A stretch of 64,000 nucleotides of DNA from Sclerodactyla briareus (Eukaryota > Echinodermata > Holothuroidea > Dendrochirotida > Sclerodactylidae), in the NCBI GenBank assembly GCA_026419785.1, contig JAODTK010002643.1, forward strand, positions 62,001-126,000, given 5' to 3'. Both the position numbers and the translations under genes were made by a program. The notes beneath the pieces were generated by a model. It searched no databases. It was not told the origin of the DNA and worked only from the letters and a program-made list of their open reading frames with translations. How positions within the stretch are numbered: the first letter of the stretch is position 1; each line of letters begins with the position of its first letter. Positions 22,470 through 35,768 of this stretch are shown in pieces.

Positions 22470-24060
22470 ATAGTGATCAATCAAGGGGGTGGATCGGAAT
22501 ATTGCAGAGTGTGTCCACCGTATTGTGAACCCCTCTCGTCTATAGAAAATTCCAAACGTAGCTTAACCCAAATTATTCGCGAACAACTTCTCTGGATTGT
22601 TCAAGCTCTTAACTCATTTCGGGTGGCATTTGCAAATAGCAAATGGTGATGTTATTCACTGGCTGTATCCTTGAAGTGGGAAATATGAAGATTGCGCCAG
22701 CAGAATCTTCATATACGACGTGATAACACAAACTTCCATCTTCCGCTTCATCAAGTTCAAGTTCACGTGCATTCCATTCTCTCATGAAAGTGCAGCTTTG
22801 CATGACAATAGTTTACATTGTTCAATTATAGTCTGCAGGAAGTTGTCGTGGGAGGGACCAGAAGTATGTGTGGCGCTGACCATGCGACAGAATTAATAAA
22901 CTCACAGAAAAATATTCAGAGGTGCATGTCTAATTAGCCTACCGAGTGGGGGGAGGGGGGTGAAATGTGAAAAAATGGACAGAAGGCAAGGGGAACGAGA
23001 GGGGTTAGGCTACAAGTGATCCTGCTATCAAAACACCACATGTGTGGGTAGCTGGTCGTTAACGTTGTACACATAATTTGTGAGCCTGTAGGTAAAATTC
23101 ATTTAAAAGGTCAGTCTATATCCTCTTCCAAAGAGGCCGGTATAAGGAAGAAGTGTTTTTCAGTTCTTCATCTAGCTCCAGGTAATGCACCTATGTGAAA
23201 TTTTGGTAAAAAATATCGCCAAGTTGGTACCGTATAGTCGAATCATGATACGATCAGACACTAAAGGTGGCTGTTTGGTCGGAAGCCAGGGGCATCCTTC
23301 GTGATCCACGTCTCCTGATGGGGCCTGGTCATCATACTTCAATCTCAAATTTTTCTCGAATACATGCGGGCAGTTGGTTGCGCGGTCTACTCAAGCTGGG
23401 ATTCATAGATCTTCGGCGTATCCGGACGCATATGAAAATCACATATTTAGGAACGAACGTTGATTTGTTTCAGAAAAGAAGCATGCAAGTTTATATCGAA
23501 AGCCCAGGAAATGGCAGCAGTCCATGCATATTTTAGTTAATATCGGCTTTTCGAGGAGGTTATTCCATGCAATTCATTCGCATTGATACCATCCGCATAC
23601 AGCATTGGTGACTATGCTTCTTTTGGCTATTCGTGGTGTTGTCCTTATTATAATTTTTTTGCTTCTTGTACAATCTATCTTTGCAAACTAAATAAGACCT
23701 ATTCAACTCTGCCCCCCGCCCAGTCCCACGTAAATTGGGGCGATTTTGCACATACGCATACGCATCTATGGAATTCCTAGCTTAACTCTGTGTGATTTTA
23801 GGCCTGCTTCACTACGTTGTCTGGTTGCCTTCACCTCCATTTCGTCATTAAAATGAGTGAACATTTGGACCTGTCAGCGACAAGCCAGTTAAATCTGGGT
23901 CGGCCACCCTGGCATGACCTACGTCAAACGCATCGAACAATGCGATGTCTCGTAATGTTATTCCAGTGTTTGTAGTCCAGTGTCAGAAGTCCGTCAGTCA
24001 GCCAGTCAGTAAGTTAGTTAGTTAACACCTGAATGCGATGTACTCCTCACTCAATTCTAC
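22470..24060. other. Intergenic stretch without a recognisable gene
   Basis: Open frames at 22416-22649 (+) and 23267-23536 (+) carry no motif. A short inverted match 'gaagattgcgccagcagaatcttc' lies at about 22687. Nothing further can be supported. Confidence 0.4.
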
Positions 24061-24084
24061 TCAACTCCTTATCAGCGTCATGAG

Positions 24085-24660
24085 TACCCTTTTTTGGATT
24101 CCTTGACGAAGTCCGAGGAATCTATGCAGTCATGACAGTGTGTGTGGTTGTGGTGTGTTGTGTGTTGTGTCTGTGTGTATGCGTGTGTTGTGTGTATATG
24201 TGTGGATGTGCTCCCCAGCTTTTAACACGATAAACTCGATTCCCCCTTGGAGTGGATGAACTCAACTTGGTTGTGGTGTTCCCCCATGATGAGTCCAATG
24301 ATACCTATTTTTTTGAGGTCAGTCAGAGGTCCTCTGAGGTCACCATGTATGTCAAAGTCTGAAACCTTGTAAATACGATAGTCCAGATGGTTGGTCAATC
24401 AAGTTGAAATTTGGTGTGTAGCTTCCTTATGGAGTCGGGTGCGTTTTTGGGTCAAATACAAAAATCTTTGAACAGTCGATATTTTGGCCAATTTCGGCTT
24501 GTCAACATGATAACTCGACTCCACTTTGGATGAATTAGGGCAGGCCCATACTTGGTATGTTGTTCCCAATGATGATACATGAACATGAACCCATGTTTGG
24601 TGTGAACCCTGTTGTGTGGGAGCTTTCTTATAGGAAACAGCAGTCTTCATTAAAGAGAGG
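24085..24660. repeat. Dispersed repeat: (TG)n-rich block followed by ~140-bp tandem units
   Basis: 'attccttgacgaagtccgag' leads into an interrupted TG/TGTG tract (24138-24210). Three degenerate units follow, each starting with an 'aacacgataactcgattcc'-like phrase at about 24220, 24368 and 24503 and continuing into 'tggtgttcccccatgatgag'-like words. I know this type as an abundant intronic/intergenic repeat in echinoderm genomes; that attribution is from memory and not testable here. Confidence 0.55.
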
Positions 24661-24664
24661 CAAA

Positions 24665-27600
24665 TTCCAGCCAATTAATACTCTTTTTGGTGTTTATATT
24701 GTTAAATAAGAGAATATAAAAAATCGTTCAAAATAGCAACTTTGTTCCATGTTTTATAGTCATGTTCGGTGTTTCGCTGGGAAGATTATAGCTTTTTCTC
24801 TCCGATTTTCATATCATTTGGGGATTTGGGCAAACTGGCACCATTTTAATGATGTCTATCGAACCAATTATAAGGAAGAAGCTAAGACATATTCCTTTCC
24901 CTTCCAAATTGGTAGTTGCCAATAGCAAAATTGCCAACGTCCTCATGATAAATTATTATTCTGTAAAATATTCGTAACCTTTATAATCGAACATGCTAAT
25001 GAACATGAAACACAGTTTGATCGGCATGATTTCATTACACAATCAATGACATTTAAAATATTTTTTGAACTGGGACTTTTGCCCTTTAATGTACCTAAAG
25101 ATGGAGCATCGTGCCGAGGGTTCGGTGTCAATATTCCCCCCCTGCGTCCTCCCCCTCCCTTCTCCCCTCTATAGATCCAATAATTCCAGGTATACATAAT
25201 GAAAACCGAGACCGAGAGCATCCTCTCTCGCTTTCCTGTTTTCAAACCATTTGTCACGTCGACCCCACTATAACTAACCCGTTGTTGTCCCACCGGCCAG
25301 ACAAAAACCAGCATTGCGTGACCTCTAACACGCCTCTGATTTCAAACAAACGGTCCGCCCCCCCTTATTCTTTGAATTGCTGTTGTGCTTAATGGCGACT
25401 GCAGTTTCATCCTATTCTTCTACGACACCTCTGTTATGCACTTTGGAAGAAAGAAAATGAGAACGTGACATTATAACTGAACCGATTTTCTCGAAAAGAG
25501 CCTACCCCGGTTGTTCCTATTTAGTTTCCGCGACAGGTTTCTCCAATACTACTGGCGTAAAAAAGTACCTCAGGCCACAAGTATGTTTTATTGTGTCACG
25601 GATGAGAAGTTGATTCTTTGCTGCTGTAATAACTGGTCCATGCTATGAAGTAGAACGGATTCATTTAGCGAGTAACTTGTCGTTTTATCATGAGTGTTGG
25701 TCGTCCTAGCAGTTACGTTGAAGTTTAACTCTTCGTTCCCTTGTTTACAGATATAATCGCGACGACTGAAGGTAGGAAAATATTTCTTTCACATATAAAA
25801 TGTGTCAAATACAACGATTGTGGTTTGGTATCTCCGTTCTCTTTTTCGGCTACCCGACTGTACACGGATACTCGTACTGTAACACGGAGTATGCATATGC
25901 CATGCATTGAAAGATTGAACAAATTGTCATTGTAGAAGTTTTTTGTTTCGCAACGCGGGTCCAATGAATGATATTTCGATCGACCGAGTTAGTTTTTTCA
26001 ATACTCTCCCAATGCCACATTCCAGAACGGTCGAGAGAGCAACTGATTGGACTCAATACGTCCATCACTATGGAGACCTCAAATACAAGCACTTTCGGGA
26101 GGGGGAGGGGCGGGGTGGTTGGTCCAAAGAATTGAAACGTTTAGTGATTTTAAACAGTCATATAGCCCGGGCGCAAAAGTAAAATGAACAAAATCTTGTG
26201 TCAAAACTCTGGAGCAAAAACTGCTCGTCTGATTGATTTGTTGCTTGTGTCTATCTTCCCATTTTTTATAATGGAGTTCGCAATTGCTTGACGTTCAACA
26301 TTTGTTTCGCTTCGCGCAAAGCATGGTAGATGAGTAACCTTAATTTCACCCATAAACCACCATACGGATGTTTCGGGCGAATTCAATGTCTCAGAGGGGG
26401 GCCGTTATCCAGAACTAATGAATACAAGTAGCGATATCCAAGGTCTGTCGTTATACTGCTGTTAATGGTTGAATTGCCTGTTCAGAGCAACAGTTCAGAT
26501 TCGCATTTTTTTTCTATGTTCCACACCAATAATTAACCCCGCCTTTTCAAAAGTGACAAGAAGGATTGTGACTTCCTATAGCTCAACTCCAAATATGAAC
26601 TTGATGCATCCAAAAGGTTCATTTGTCGTGTTTTACATACTATTTTGGGTGTTTCATGAGATCACCTTTGTTGACCTCAGTGAATTTTGCGCATTTTCAT
26701 GAAACAGGACTCGTATAGTCATTATGGGGGTGAGATACGGTCAATCCATAGCCTACATGGTTGACCTTCACAACCGAAATTCAGCAAAATAATAAACTTT
26801 ATCTCAACTATATCTTCTACTTTGAAAAAAGCGTGACTCCCCAGTACCACTGAATATAGGCTTACACTCTATTGTGCTTTTGAGAATTTGACACCGTGTT
26901 CTGCATTTAGGTACATTCGGTTTATAAAGTACCGTAACCTTGGAGTTGTAAACCGGTAAGGGTCTTTTAATTTAGTTCGAAACCAGGATTACAGATAACT
27001 TTTTTTTTTCGAATCAGCGGACGACGTCAGGAAAGCTAGAAGCAGTATACGTTGCACGTGAACACTGATTCGAGATACGCACAAACCGCTGACGTGACAA
27101 TAGCAAAGTATCACCTACTGACGTCACTAGATGAAAACAAGAAAAGAACCATGAACAGAGTAACTGGGATAGTCCTCATGGGCATCGCGTATCAAACTTT
27201 TAGAAAATTCCTGTATAGCGCTTCTAGTGGGCTCGAGTAGTTAAATAGTTCCATCGATTATTCTGTTGCCTATCCAAAAAATATGCAACACCACACCTAC
27301 GTGAAGAGTGAGTATTCCGACTACAAAAGTAGGATAGGCCCATCAGAGTGTAACAAATGCACTGTGCGTACATGCTCCAACGAAATGGCGAATCCATCAA
27401 TAGAGATGAAATTGTCCTCATAGCGGGCACCGCTCAACCCAGTGTGTACTCCTCTCATGATTCATGGTCATGAGTTGTAAGTAAGGGGAAACTTCGTTGA
27501 AGTTGTTTGCTGGTATATGGTGTGTAATTTTCACTTTGCCTAGTTGTGACTTCAGACAGCCAGTGTACTACTCCAATGACCTTTGACGACATACTGTGTC

Positions 27601-29369
27601 GTTAGCATCTCATTGACTTTGACTGTTAACAGCCTATTTATTCAGCGATCAATGGGACAATGCAGTAGTTTACCGGAGATGAACGGACGTAGTACTGTGA
27701 CGTGAACTACACGCACTCAACCATATGGTGGATGCATCAAATATGAATAATTTGGCCGTGTGTGCTGAGGAATTTCGAGGTTGATTTTTCAGATTAGATT
27801 GAACAATAGTTTTGTTTTATCTCTACATCACTTGAATGCTTTTTTCCATTGTTCCCATAGGCCTATATTGCCTCATATAGCGAATATGGAATTTTCAATT
27901 TAGGCCTATTACGTCCCGTGTCTCCTCATGGGGTCTTGGTTGACTGATTGGCTGATTATAGTGTTACTCGAATTTCCCCTTCTATGAAGTTTTCTGTTCA
28001 CCCATTACAATTCAGCGACTAAAGTATAAACCGAAGTTTGAACCGACTGATTCATCTTACGATTCTACGCATACAGTCTGTTATTGTGGCTTACCTTGGC
28101 AGTGACGTCACCTGACTTTTCACACTGGGAGGAAGGGGGGGGGGGGACATACATTTTCCGGGAGGTACAAGAATACTATCTAAGCAGAGCGCGACCATAG
28201 GTTGGCGGGGAACGTACAAGAACATTTTTTGGTCGCGCAAGCCCCCCAGAAGGCCGGAAATGACCTCTCTCGGGCGTTTTAGGATGCATATGTACCAAGC
28301 TTCAAGTCTGGGCATTTGTGATCACAAATTTTGTAATCGGTGGAAAATTTGAGCATTTTGTCAGATCTCGGTCTTATCGCTGCACCGACTTCAACTTTTT
28401 TGCCACCATAATGTTAATAAATTGCTGCTCCATACGTACCTGTTCAACAGCGCGCGTTCTTCGGGTTTTCCCGGCACATCTGAACAAAAAACAGGATCTC
28501 ACCAAAATTTTGGGACATTTAGCTAGCTTTACGGCTCAACTGTCCCAACCATGATATGACGTCCATGCTCAGAGCGCAGTCAGGAGAACCTCCGAGTAGC
28601 AGTTATCTAGAAAGACAGTGCGTTGAAAATTCAAGCAGTCTGATAGCCTAGGCTACTGCAGTTCCAAATCGCGATCGTGATTGTAGTTTTCAAGGTCAAT
28701 GCGGATGTTGCTGTAAGTTCACCTCACAGATATGTATAAGTTGGGGGCTATCGGGGCAGAAATTTCGCATAGAGTGTGTGGAGATGACGGGAGAGAGCAA
28801 CGGGACGAAATCCACCACTAGTACACACGCGAAGCACGAAATTTGTTCACTTCTCAGTGAATTCGAGGCGAATTAGGCACAATTTCTGCCTTTTTGTGCT
28901 GATTTTTTTGTTTGTTTCGCCAGATCTATTTCAAAGCGGTAGTCTGGCTACTAACTACAGATTTTTTTTTCTTCTCGGAAATCACAAATCTCATTTTGGA
29001 CGGGCACACGACGGGGCACAAGGTTTTCGAGGGGAAGTGGCACGCTCCCCCTCCCCCCCCCTCCCCTTGGCGGCGCCACTGTACCTTGGACTTTTACCCT
29101 CATTGAAACGAACTGGCCTAGATGAATCAGAAGGATGAGGACACGAAAACGAGGTTCTGGACCTCCATTAGTAACCTGCCAGTATTTCTCGCGAATTCTT
29201 AGGTCCTTTTCTCCCTTGAACTTTGTTGAAGAAGAAATATAGAGGTCACTTTGTCGTGTGCGTGTCTATTGTCCGTAAGTGCGTCGCGATATCTCCTGAT
29301 CAGTAAATGCCCTCATGCTGACATTTCGCGTGTAGGTTTTATGGTCAGGTGCTTTCGCGCGGCTCCAAT
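24665..29369. other. Intergenic DNA without a recognisable gene
   Basis: Scanned both strands; open frames stay under about 125 codons and none has a domain. The longest, 24943-25314 (-), crosses low-complexity Gly-rich sequence. A G-run lies at about 28133-28146 and a C-rich/GGCGCCACTG end at about 29046-29082, the latter resembling the poly-C element family. No RNA gene seen. Confidence 0.45.
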
Positions 29370-29374
29370 TTTCA

Positions 29375-29615
29375 GCTCAGACAGCCATACTAATTTGCAG
29401 GATTTGCATATATTCGCCAAATTAGCTCGAAAACTTGTGTGCAAGGCATCTCATGCTGATCGGTAGATGATCGGTTGGTGATGATGCTCAGTCTGTATGA
29501 ACAGCTAGAAGAATACCGAAACTGATCAGAAATTCTGGCATAGTATATGCTAATTAAGTCTAATTTACATAATTTATGCTTCGTTGGATTTTCACTGAAC
29601 TTGATAAATATGGTC
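29375..29615. repeat. Repeat copy matching 38378-38612
   Basis: 'agacagccatactaatttgc' and the following ~230 bp, including 'gatgatgctcagt' and 'atatgctaattaagt', recur in direct orientation at about 38378-38612 with indels. It may be the left edge of the large duplication or a dispersed repeat that happens to flank it. Confidence 0.6.
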
Positions 29616-30539
29616 TACCTCCAGTCCTACCTCCAGTCCTTATTTAACAGCAATGGCGAGGTCGCCAATAGTACTTTATTCTGAATAATTTGTATAATTT
29701 ATGTAAATTTTAATAAAAAGTTTGTTGATGTGGTCTGTCATTGGTTGTGAGAATTTTAAGGATAAAGCTCTGTCACTGAAGGTCACTATAGTGATGCATA
29801 ATTAATGACGTTTCTCAAGCTCATCTGATTTACATGATTTAGTTCTGATCGCGCAACCAGGAGAGGGATTGATTTCCCACTTCTTTCAATAGACCCTTCA
29901 AGCACCCACAGCGTCTGCTGACGTGCCTGGTACTATATGAGACTCGAAACTTCTTTTTCATGTTACTTCCTGGAGATCGATTGCTGAGAAAACACGGATA
30001 CCAATTGAGCGTCACCTTTCACGTAAAATGTGTACACTTTACCGAAATTTGTTCAACACAAAGGGAGCGTGGTGTGTAAACGCTTACCTTAAAAGGTTCG
30101 GGTCGAATGATTTACTAGAAGTTCAAATTCACTGGCTAGTTCCTCTTCTGTATCTCATAACAACAAAGGTTATCCATGCCTTGAATCTAATGTAACTGAC
30201 ATATGAAACTAGATCTGGGCATTATTTTTTTTTCGTAAAACTTGCGCAGACACAAAAATAGGGGAGGAGACACAAAAGTTGATCTGAGTATACAATGGAT
30301 TCGACTTCGCCTCTGTTATCAGCAATTTCAGTTGAAACTTTCCAGACAACTATATTGTCGCTAAACTTTGCTAGTAAAACCCATCTGACTATTGCAATAG
30401 TATAGCGGATAGCGAGAGCTGATTAAATTATTATTTGGAATCCTCCAGTTGAGTATCTATTGTTCCTATCACGAATGTCTCCTCATGGTAGCAGTAACAC
30501 GTTTGGGATCATCATACGGAAATAGGGAAGGAATGTTTT

Positions 30540-31568
30540 CAGAACACAACACGGCTATGGGGGCGTTCCGCCAATCCTGGGGTTGGGAAAATTTGGCGCC
30601 CCCCTCAGAAATGACATAGTCCGGACTCTAAACGTTATGCAGCTTAGGATATGCTAAACCCCGAACCCAATAGCATGATGCGTCCCTGAGTTATGGGCGA
30701 GGGCCCGTCTATTAGGGACGTCGTGGGGGCGCATAATCAGCACTTGATTCAAACAAGTGCGCAGAACATCCTATCTGGGTTATTTTGTGGCGCTTGGTTT
30801 CTGGTTTCAATGAGAAATAATAAGAATAATGTCTACATTTATGAGGCGTAAAATACTAAGGTTTCGATGCGCCGACACACAATCTGATACCCAACAAAAC
30901 AGAAGATACCACAGACACTAGAGAAACAAAAAAGTTTTTAGCCTCGACTTAAAGGTGTTTACATTTGGGGATTCATGGATTCTAGGGGTAAGTTGTTCCA
31001 AACTGTTGGGGCTGCCACAGAAAATGCACGTGGTGGTACTTTCAAAATATGACGTTCCTAGTTCTATTGCGATGGCACTAGGCCTATTCTATTACCTATA
31101 TAGGCGTTGCACTACGCCCCTAAAAATGGGTCAAATTGCCGATTACAGCCTAATTAGGTCATATTCAGTTTTAACTAGGCTTGTCGTCATTGTTATATAT
31201 TGTTGATTTTTAACGGAATTGAGGAAACCCCTACCCCCCAGGGGGGGGAACTTTTCAGCCTGATTAGCTCCCAGAGGAAAGGGGCTGACAATTTCTTTTT
31301 TTACGTTGTCAGAGGACGGCAACGTGCTAGTGAGTTCGGGGTTTCAAGCATAATACTCGGCATAGCGTCATTTCTGGAGGGGCGCCAAGTTCCCCCACCC
31401 CAGGATTGCGCCATTCCGTCATGCATGCACCTTTGGGTCTGAGCCTGCGGCGAAGGATAGCCCCGACTCCGAGTAGCATCCTCAACAATTTTGCACGCCA
31501 TTCCGACGCCCACAGCCTCCTCCAGGGCGATTGGCGTAACGCTGTCATAGCCGTGTTGTGTTTTGAAA
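30540..31568. mobile_element. ~1 kb unit flanked by ~200-bp inverted repeats
   Basis: 30543-30700 ('aacacaacacggctatg...', 'aatcctggggttggg', 'gctaaaccccgaaccc') matches the reverse complement of 31325-31565 (the same phrases in mirrored order), with a ~70-bp extra piece in the right copy. The outer ends, acacaacacggctatg, are identical, as expected of TIRs. The interior (30700-31325) shows no transposase. Inside, 'tttttagcctcgacttaaag' near 30938 begins an unclassified dispersed repeat. Confidence 0.55.
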
Positions 31569-31574
31569 CATGCC

Positions 31575-31735
31575 TCAGATTGTTACATTTTGGGCAGAAA
31601 GTTGTTACATTTTGGACCCACCTCCCAAATTGTTACATTTTGGGCAGAAAGCTGTTACATTTTGGACCCACCTCCCAAATTGTTACATTTTGGACCAAGT
31701 TGTTACATTTTGGTCAATTGTTACATAATGGATCG
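31575..31735 (+). repeat. Minisatellite of 'ttgttacattttgg' units
   Basis: 'tgttacattttgg' occurs six times between 31581 and 31712. Two nearly identical ~48-bp higher-order units alternate 'gcagaaag' and 'acccacctcccaaat' between the cores. The array directly abuts the 5' side of a LINE 3' end. Confidence 0.85.
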
Positions 31736-32208
31736 TAACAGGCTTCTATGGCTCCCAGTAAGGCAGATAATTGCCTTTGAGATTCTTCTACTCATATATA
31801 AATCATATAATTAAAAAAATCAACTGCATGGCTCCTAGATTCATCTCCAGATCTTCCAGATCTCTAAGGGCATCTTCCAAGCAACAGCTTAAAGTCATGG
31901 TTCGCTCAAGTTCTACGGCTACCGTTCATTCGCCTCTGCTGCTCCTCACTTGTGGAATACCTTCCTGACTCTGTCCGTCTGGCTCCGACTGTGCTACTTT
32001 CAAGTCTCACGTTTCTCTTCACCCGCCTTTCTGTCCTGACTTATTTCTCTTGTTCTGTATTTGTTTGTGTGTTCTCCACTTCTTTCCGTCTTCTCTCTTC
32101 TTCTTCTGTTTTTTCTGTTCTGTGTTTTTCGTTAGGTCTGTAAAGCGTCCAAAAGCTTTTGTATTAGGCGCTCTATCAAGTCTCATCATTATTTTTATTT
32201 ACCATTTC
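31735..32208 (+). mobile_element. 3' end of a CR1/L2-group LINE (RT C-terminus and tail)
   Basis: Reads RLLWLPVRQIIAFEILLLIY then MAPRFI, SRSSRSLRASSKQQL, a YRSFASAAPHLWN-equivalent in a second frame, and PDSVRLAPTV. These are in the order of the conserved C-terminal region of CR1/L2-group RTs (LHWLPVxxRI...SRSLRSSS...APxLWNSLP). The tail has 'aaagcttttgtattaggcgctct' then (ATT)-rich DNA, as expected for the 3' UTR. It is heavily 5'-truncated. It ends exactly where homology between the two large duplicate blocks resumes, so it is an insertion specific to the first block. Confidence 0.8.
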
Positions 32209-33259
32209 CACATAGTGAATATTTGAACATGTTGGCGATACCCCTCACCACCCACATCATGAGAAGGTGGGACGCCCATGCTGTCAATGAAACACCACAT
32301 TCAATAGCAATGGTCATACGGCCATTAGTCACTGTTACCTCTGACAATTCACGCTGAGCAACACAACAATTCTGGCGAATTGGATACGGTAAGTTGGGCA
32401 GAAGGAACGCACGGTTTTCTACGACCACGTGCTCAGTCGATTTCCTTATCCAATGCTCGAAAACTGCAGCAAAATTAGGCAACCTTCCGACATTCTATGG
32501 TGAATAACTTTAACCCCATCGACCATCCTACTTGCAGTGTCTCGCACGTAATCGCCCAGTAAGTAGGGCATACCACACTTCTGCCAAATGCCGTAATGAC
32601 AATGGCACCGGGACGTGGGAACCTGTTCAAACTTACCCGTCATCACAACACACTTCCTGCACAACTATAATGCAAACAACTTGATGTACGATCCTCACCC
32701 CCAGCCCCCTCAACCCCCCCTCCTCTCTCTTTCGCTCTCTCTTCGGGAAGCTGGTCCTGTGCGGGAATATTCATCCCCCCCCCCTCTCTCGCATTCTCTT
32801 CACTCCCTGTGAGACTTGTGTGATTTAATCGAAAAATTCGCTCGAGGTGCAGTAGGCTGTATAGCCGGACTAGATGGCGTTTGCAACAGGTGCCAAAAGG
32901 GAGAATTGAGCTATTCTTGGCATGGTCGGGACATCACCGCGGCAGTTGGTTTGTGCTCGTGATATAGTCCCAAGACTCCATAGACCGGATGCGGCCGTGC
33001 CGTTAATGTAAAAATCGCAGTTTTGCCAGGAGGAGGATTCCCTCTAGGCTCTATAGAGAGTTTGATCTGTATAATGAGGTAAAAGGGCCGTAACTGTCGT
33101 CTATCTCAACTCGTGATATAAGCCGCTATTATTCTTGTTTCATTTTTGTTACAATTTGCCGTGGTGTTGTATTTGAGGCCGCTTTTTAATTCCGATATGC
33201 TATTAAGAAGCATGGTCGTCTCGTTGTAACGATGTAAAGCGAAGCGACCGTGTTTCATA

Positions 33260-34390
33260 AGACCATCACGATGAAAACCGTCTCGTCTCCTGTTGTTTGT
33301 TAGATTACGTCATATCACGTCCGATGGCAATCTAAGTAACGATAATTTCGATATACCGCGAGGTGGTATCTGTCTTGACGGACGTAAAAACTGTTTCGCT
33401 ACAATCTATTTTTTTCACCGAGGGTTACGAGACGATATTGATCTTTACCCACTACCTGGGATAATTCACAGCGAAACAGTTGATAACACAAAACCACGAG
33501 GATATGGAACCACCAGTCGCCGGTGATTGACTACTGCTTTTCGTTTGATACAGTACGAATAACGTGACTCCATAACACAGGATCAACTGAGTCAGCTGAC
33601 TCCGACAATCCCATTTAGGGAACCTAGAATCAACTAGACCTCGCCGGTCGAAGATACCGATGACTTGTGCATATCGCCACATTGCTCGATCGGTGGTGGC
33701 AGTGTTTTCAGGACCCAAAGAACAATCACCACATTCATTCAGTTTGCTGCCCCAAACCCCGTCCTTAGTTTGAAATCGCCATAATTCATGCACATTTTGA
33801 ACTGAGAAATCTCATAAATCGTGCAAATTCAACGCCCGATGACTCGAAATGACCTCTCCTTTTGTCCTAGACCAATTGTAGTCTAAAATCATCAAGTTAT
33901 GTTCAGATCCGACGGAGTTCGAAATCGCAATAATAAATGATGGCCAAATTTAGCCAGGAGTCGACTCAATAGACGTCCACTTGTATCGGGACGGAAATGT
34001 CAACATCCAGCAGTGTGTTGGAATCAGACAATGTGGTTACTGTTTCCCAAAACAGGTATTTCTGGCCACCTATCATTATGATGGGGAAAACTGGGACCTT
34101 CTTAGCTGCTCAGCGCAAGCGCGGCACCACATCAGGATTCATATTCCCATGCAGCGATAAGGAGTGTTATAAGTCTCCGGTGTTCCTAGGACTATCGTGT
34201 ATTGGAATGCCCTGCACACGATATCGAATCGATTTCGGTCCTTTGTTGATAGAACTATCGTGTTGGAATGCCCTTGAACAGGATATCGATCGCGATTCGG
34301 GAATCAAGGATTATACGGTGATTATACGCACCTTACTACAATGAAGTTGGATCAATAACATCTTTCTTCGTTGGCTGCCGACTACCTGGT
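33260..34390 (+). other. Open but unassigned stretch upstream of the Ig-like exon
   Basis: Frames 33293-33526 (77 codons) and 33997-34344 (115 codons) are open and moderately coding-like in composition, with a GICLDGRKNCF piece and a CSDKECYKSP piece respectively. They could be further N-terminal exons of the receptor, but no domain is certain. Two ~48-bp near-repeats (actatcgtgt-ttggaatgccc...cgatttcgg) at 34191-34238 and 34255-34300 lie inside. Confidence 0.3.
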
Positions 34391-34399
34391 CGTTTTGGT

Positions 34400-34710
34400 C
34401 CCCACCGGAGTGTTGGCCCCTTTCACCATGTTCGACCCAATCTGGAATTTCACTGTTACAGATGTTGGCCAAGTTTCCGGCTCAATCGGGCAGAGCATTA
34501 GAGAGTTCATTGCGCAAATTGCGAAAATTCTAGCGGTCGCAGAGAGACGGCGAAAGTGCCAAAGGCAATAATATCGTCAAAGGTGGGATATATAATTAAC
34601 GTAGCTCAGCTCCACTGTGGGACGTAAGTGATGCTGCTCGCTATCAGTGTGGGGACGTAGTCACGCCAGTGCTGACCGCACCTGGTTGAATCTCACTGTC
34701 GAGTATAGTG
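34400..34710 (+). CDS. Ig-like domain exon, copy 1 (receptor ectodomain)
   Basis: The 3' half of an immunoglobulin-like fold is readable: SDAARYQCGD at 34629-34658 is the DxAxYxC signature around the second disulfide cysteine, and LNLTVEYS at about 34686-34709, one frame over, is a typical G-strand end of an Ig domain. A GT donor follows ('agtg|gtattt'). The first cysteine and the exon start are unclear; a CWPLSPCS/NFTVTD stretch at 34405-34460 may belong. At least two frame changes interrupt the exon. As part of an adhesion GPCR the domain would take part in extracellular recognition. Confidence 0.55.
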
Positions 34711-35768
34711 GTATTTGACACTGTGAAGGATCTGGCAATCAAAATGGAAGAGAAAATTGCAGACTGACGAGGTTTGCGCAAATGGAGGTGAATGAATGAG
34801 GTGAGATGTGAGAATTGTTAGGTGTGATTGTGGGTTGCATGAGAAGGTCGCGATACCAGGATGACATCCGGGTCGCCGACCGACGGAAACGGACCATTTT
34901 GTAGGATGTAGATCGACGTGGACGTTGTTTAATGCAGCATCCCATTACAGTTTGAAATGTTATCCGGCTGGGAAATACGCGTTGCATTTGCAAATAACTC
35001 GACATTACCATGTCGTGAACTGGAAAATTTAAACTATACCTCGACTCTCACGGATAAGCAGATGGCGGAGGCATTAGACCCCACTGGGTTGAAACATTGG
35101 AGGGCAATCAGGAATACCCCATTCACAATATACTGAGGATGGTAACATTTAATGAAGGTAACGGCCAGTTATTCCGAATATATCCTACTATGAAAAGCGG
35201 CAATATAGGCAAAAATGATGTTCGTTGAACGACGGCGATCGAAGGATTTTCGCGTACCCTATACCCAGTGCATTAACGTTTACTGTATGAGTTAATCATT
35301 AAAAATATTGCCTCTTTAGTATATGAATGTCGATATTCTTTGTCGAATCCTGTTGATATTGATGAACAGTTCCGAAAAGCAGATTTAACATTATGATAGG
35401 CCTCTGTATTTTCATATTATTACAATGCAAAGGTGATCTCAATTTTGTTTGGGGGCCGCGCGCAACGAATCTCCCATTTCCACTACCTTTTTTCTTCTTT
35501 TTTCTGTTAATAAGAAGCATTCCACGAGTGGGCAAAGAAAAGTCGTGATCGAGTATTTACGAGTTGAAAAGGACCAGACGAACGCAGCATTAGTTGCCGT
35601 TGAGTAGCCGTGTTTTGTGCGGCACCTGCTGCCGCGAGTGGAAGGATTCTTGACAAGCAGCAATGCTGTTCGACTCGAGGACTGAAAGATACGATCACTA
35701 TCTGTAACATGTCGCTGTCAATCATTAGGTATTTATTTATCTCTATTTGATCTTAGCTTTCAATACAG

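Noticed and set aside
31575-31735. A protein with a repeated CYIL motif (frames at 31406 and 31563)
   Set aside because: The pattern is the translation of a minisatellite, not a conserved coding repeat.
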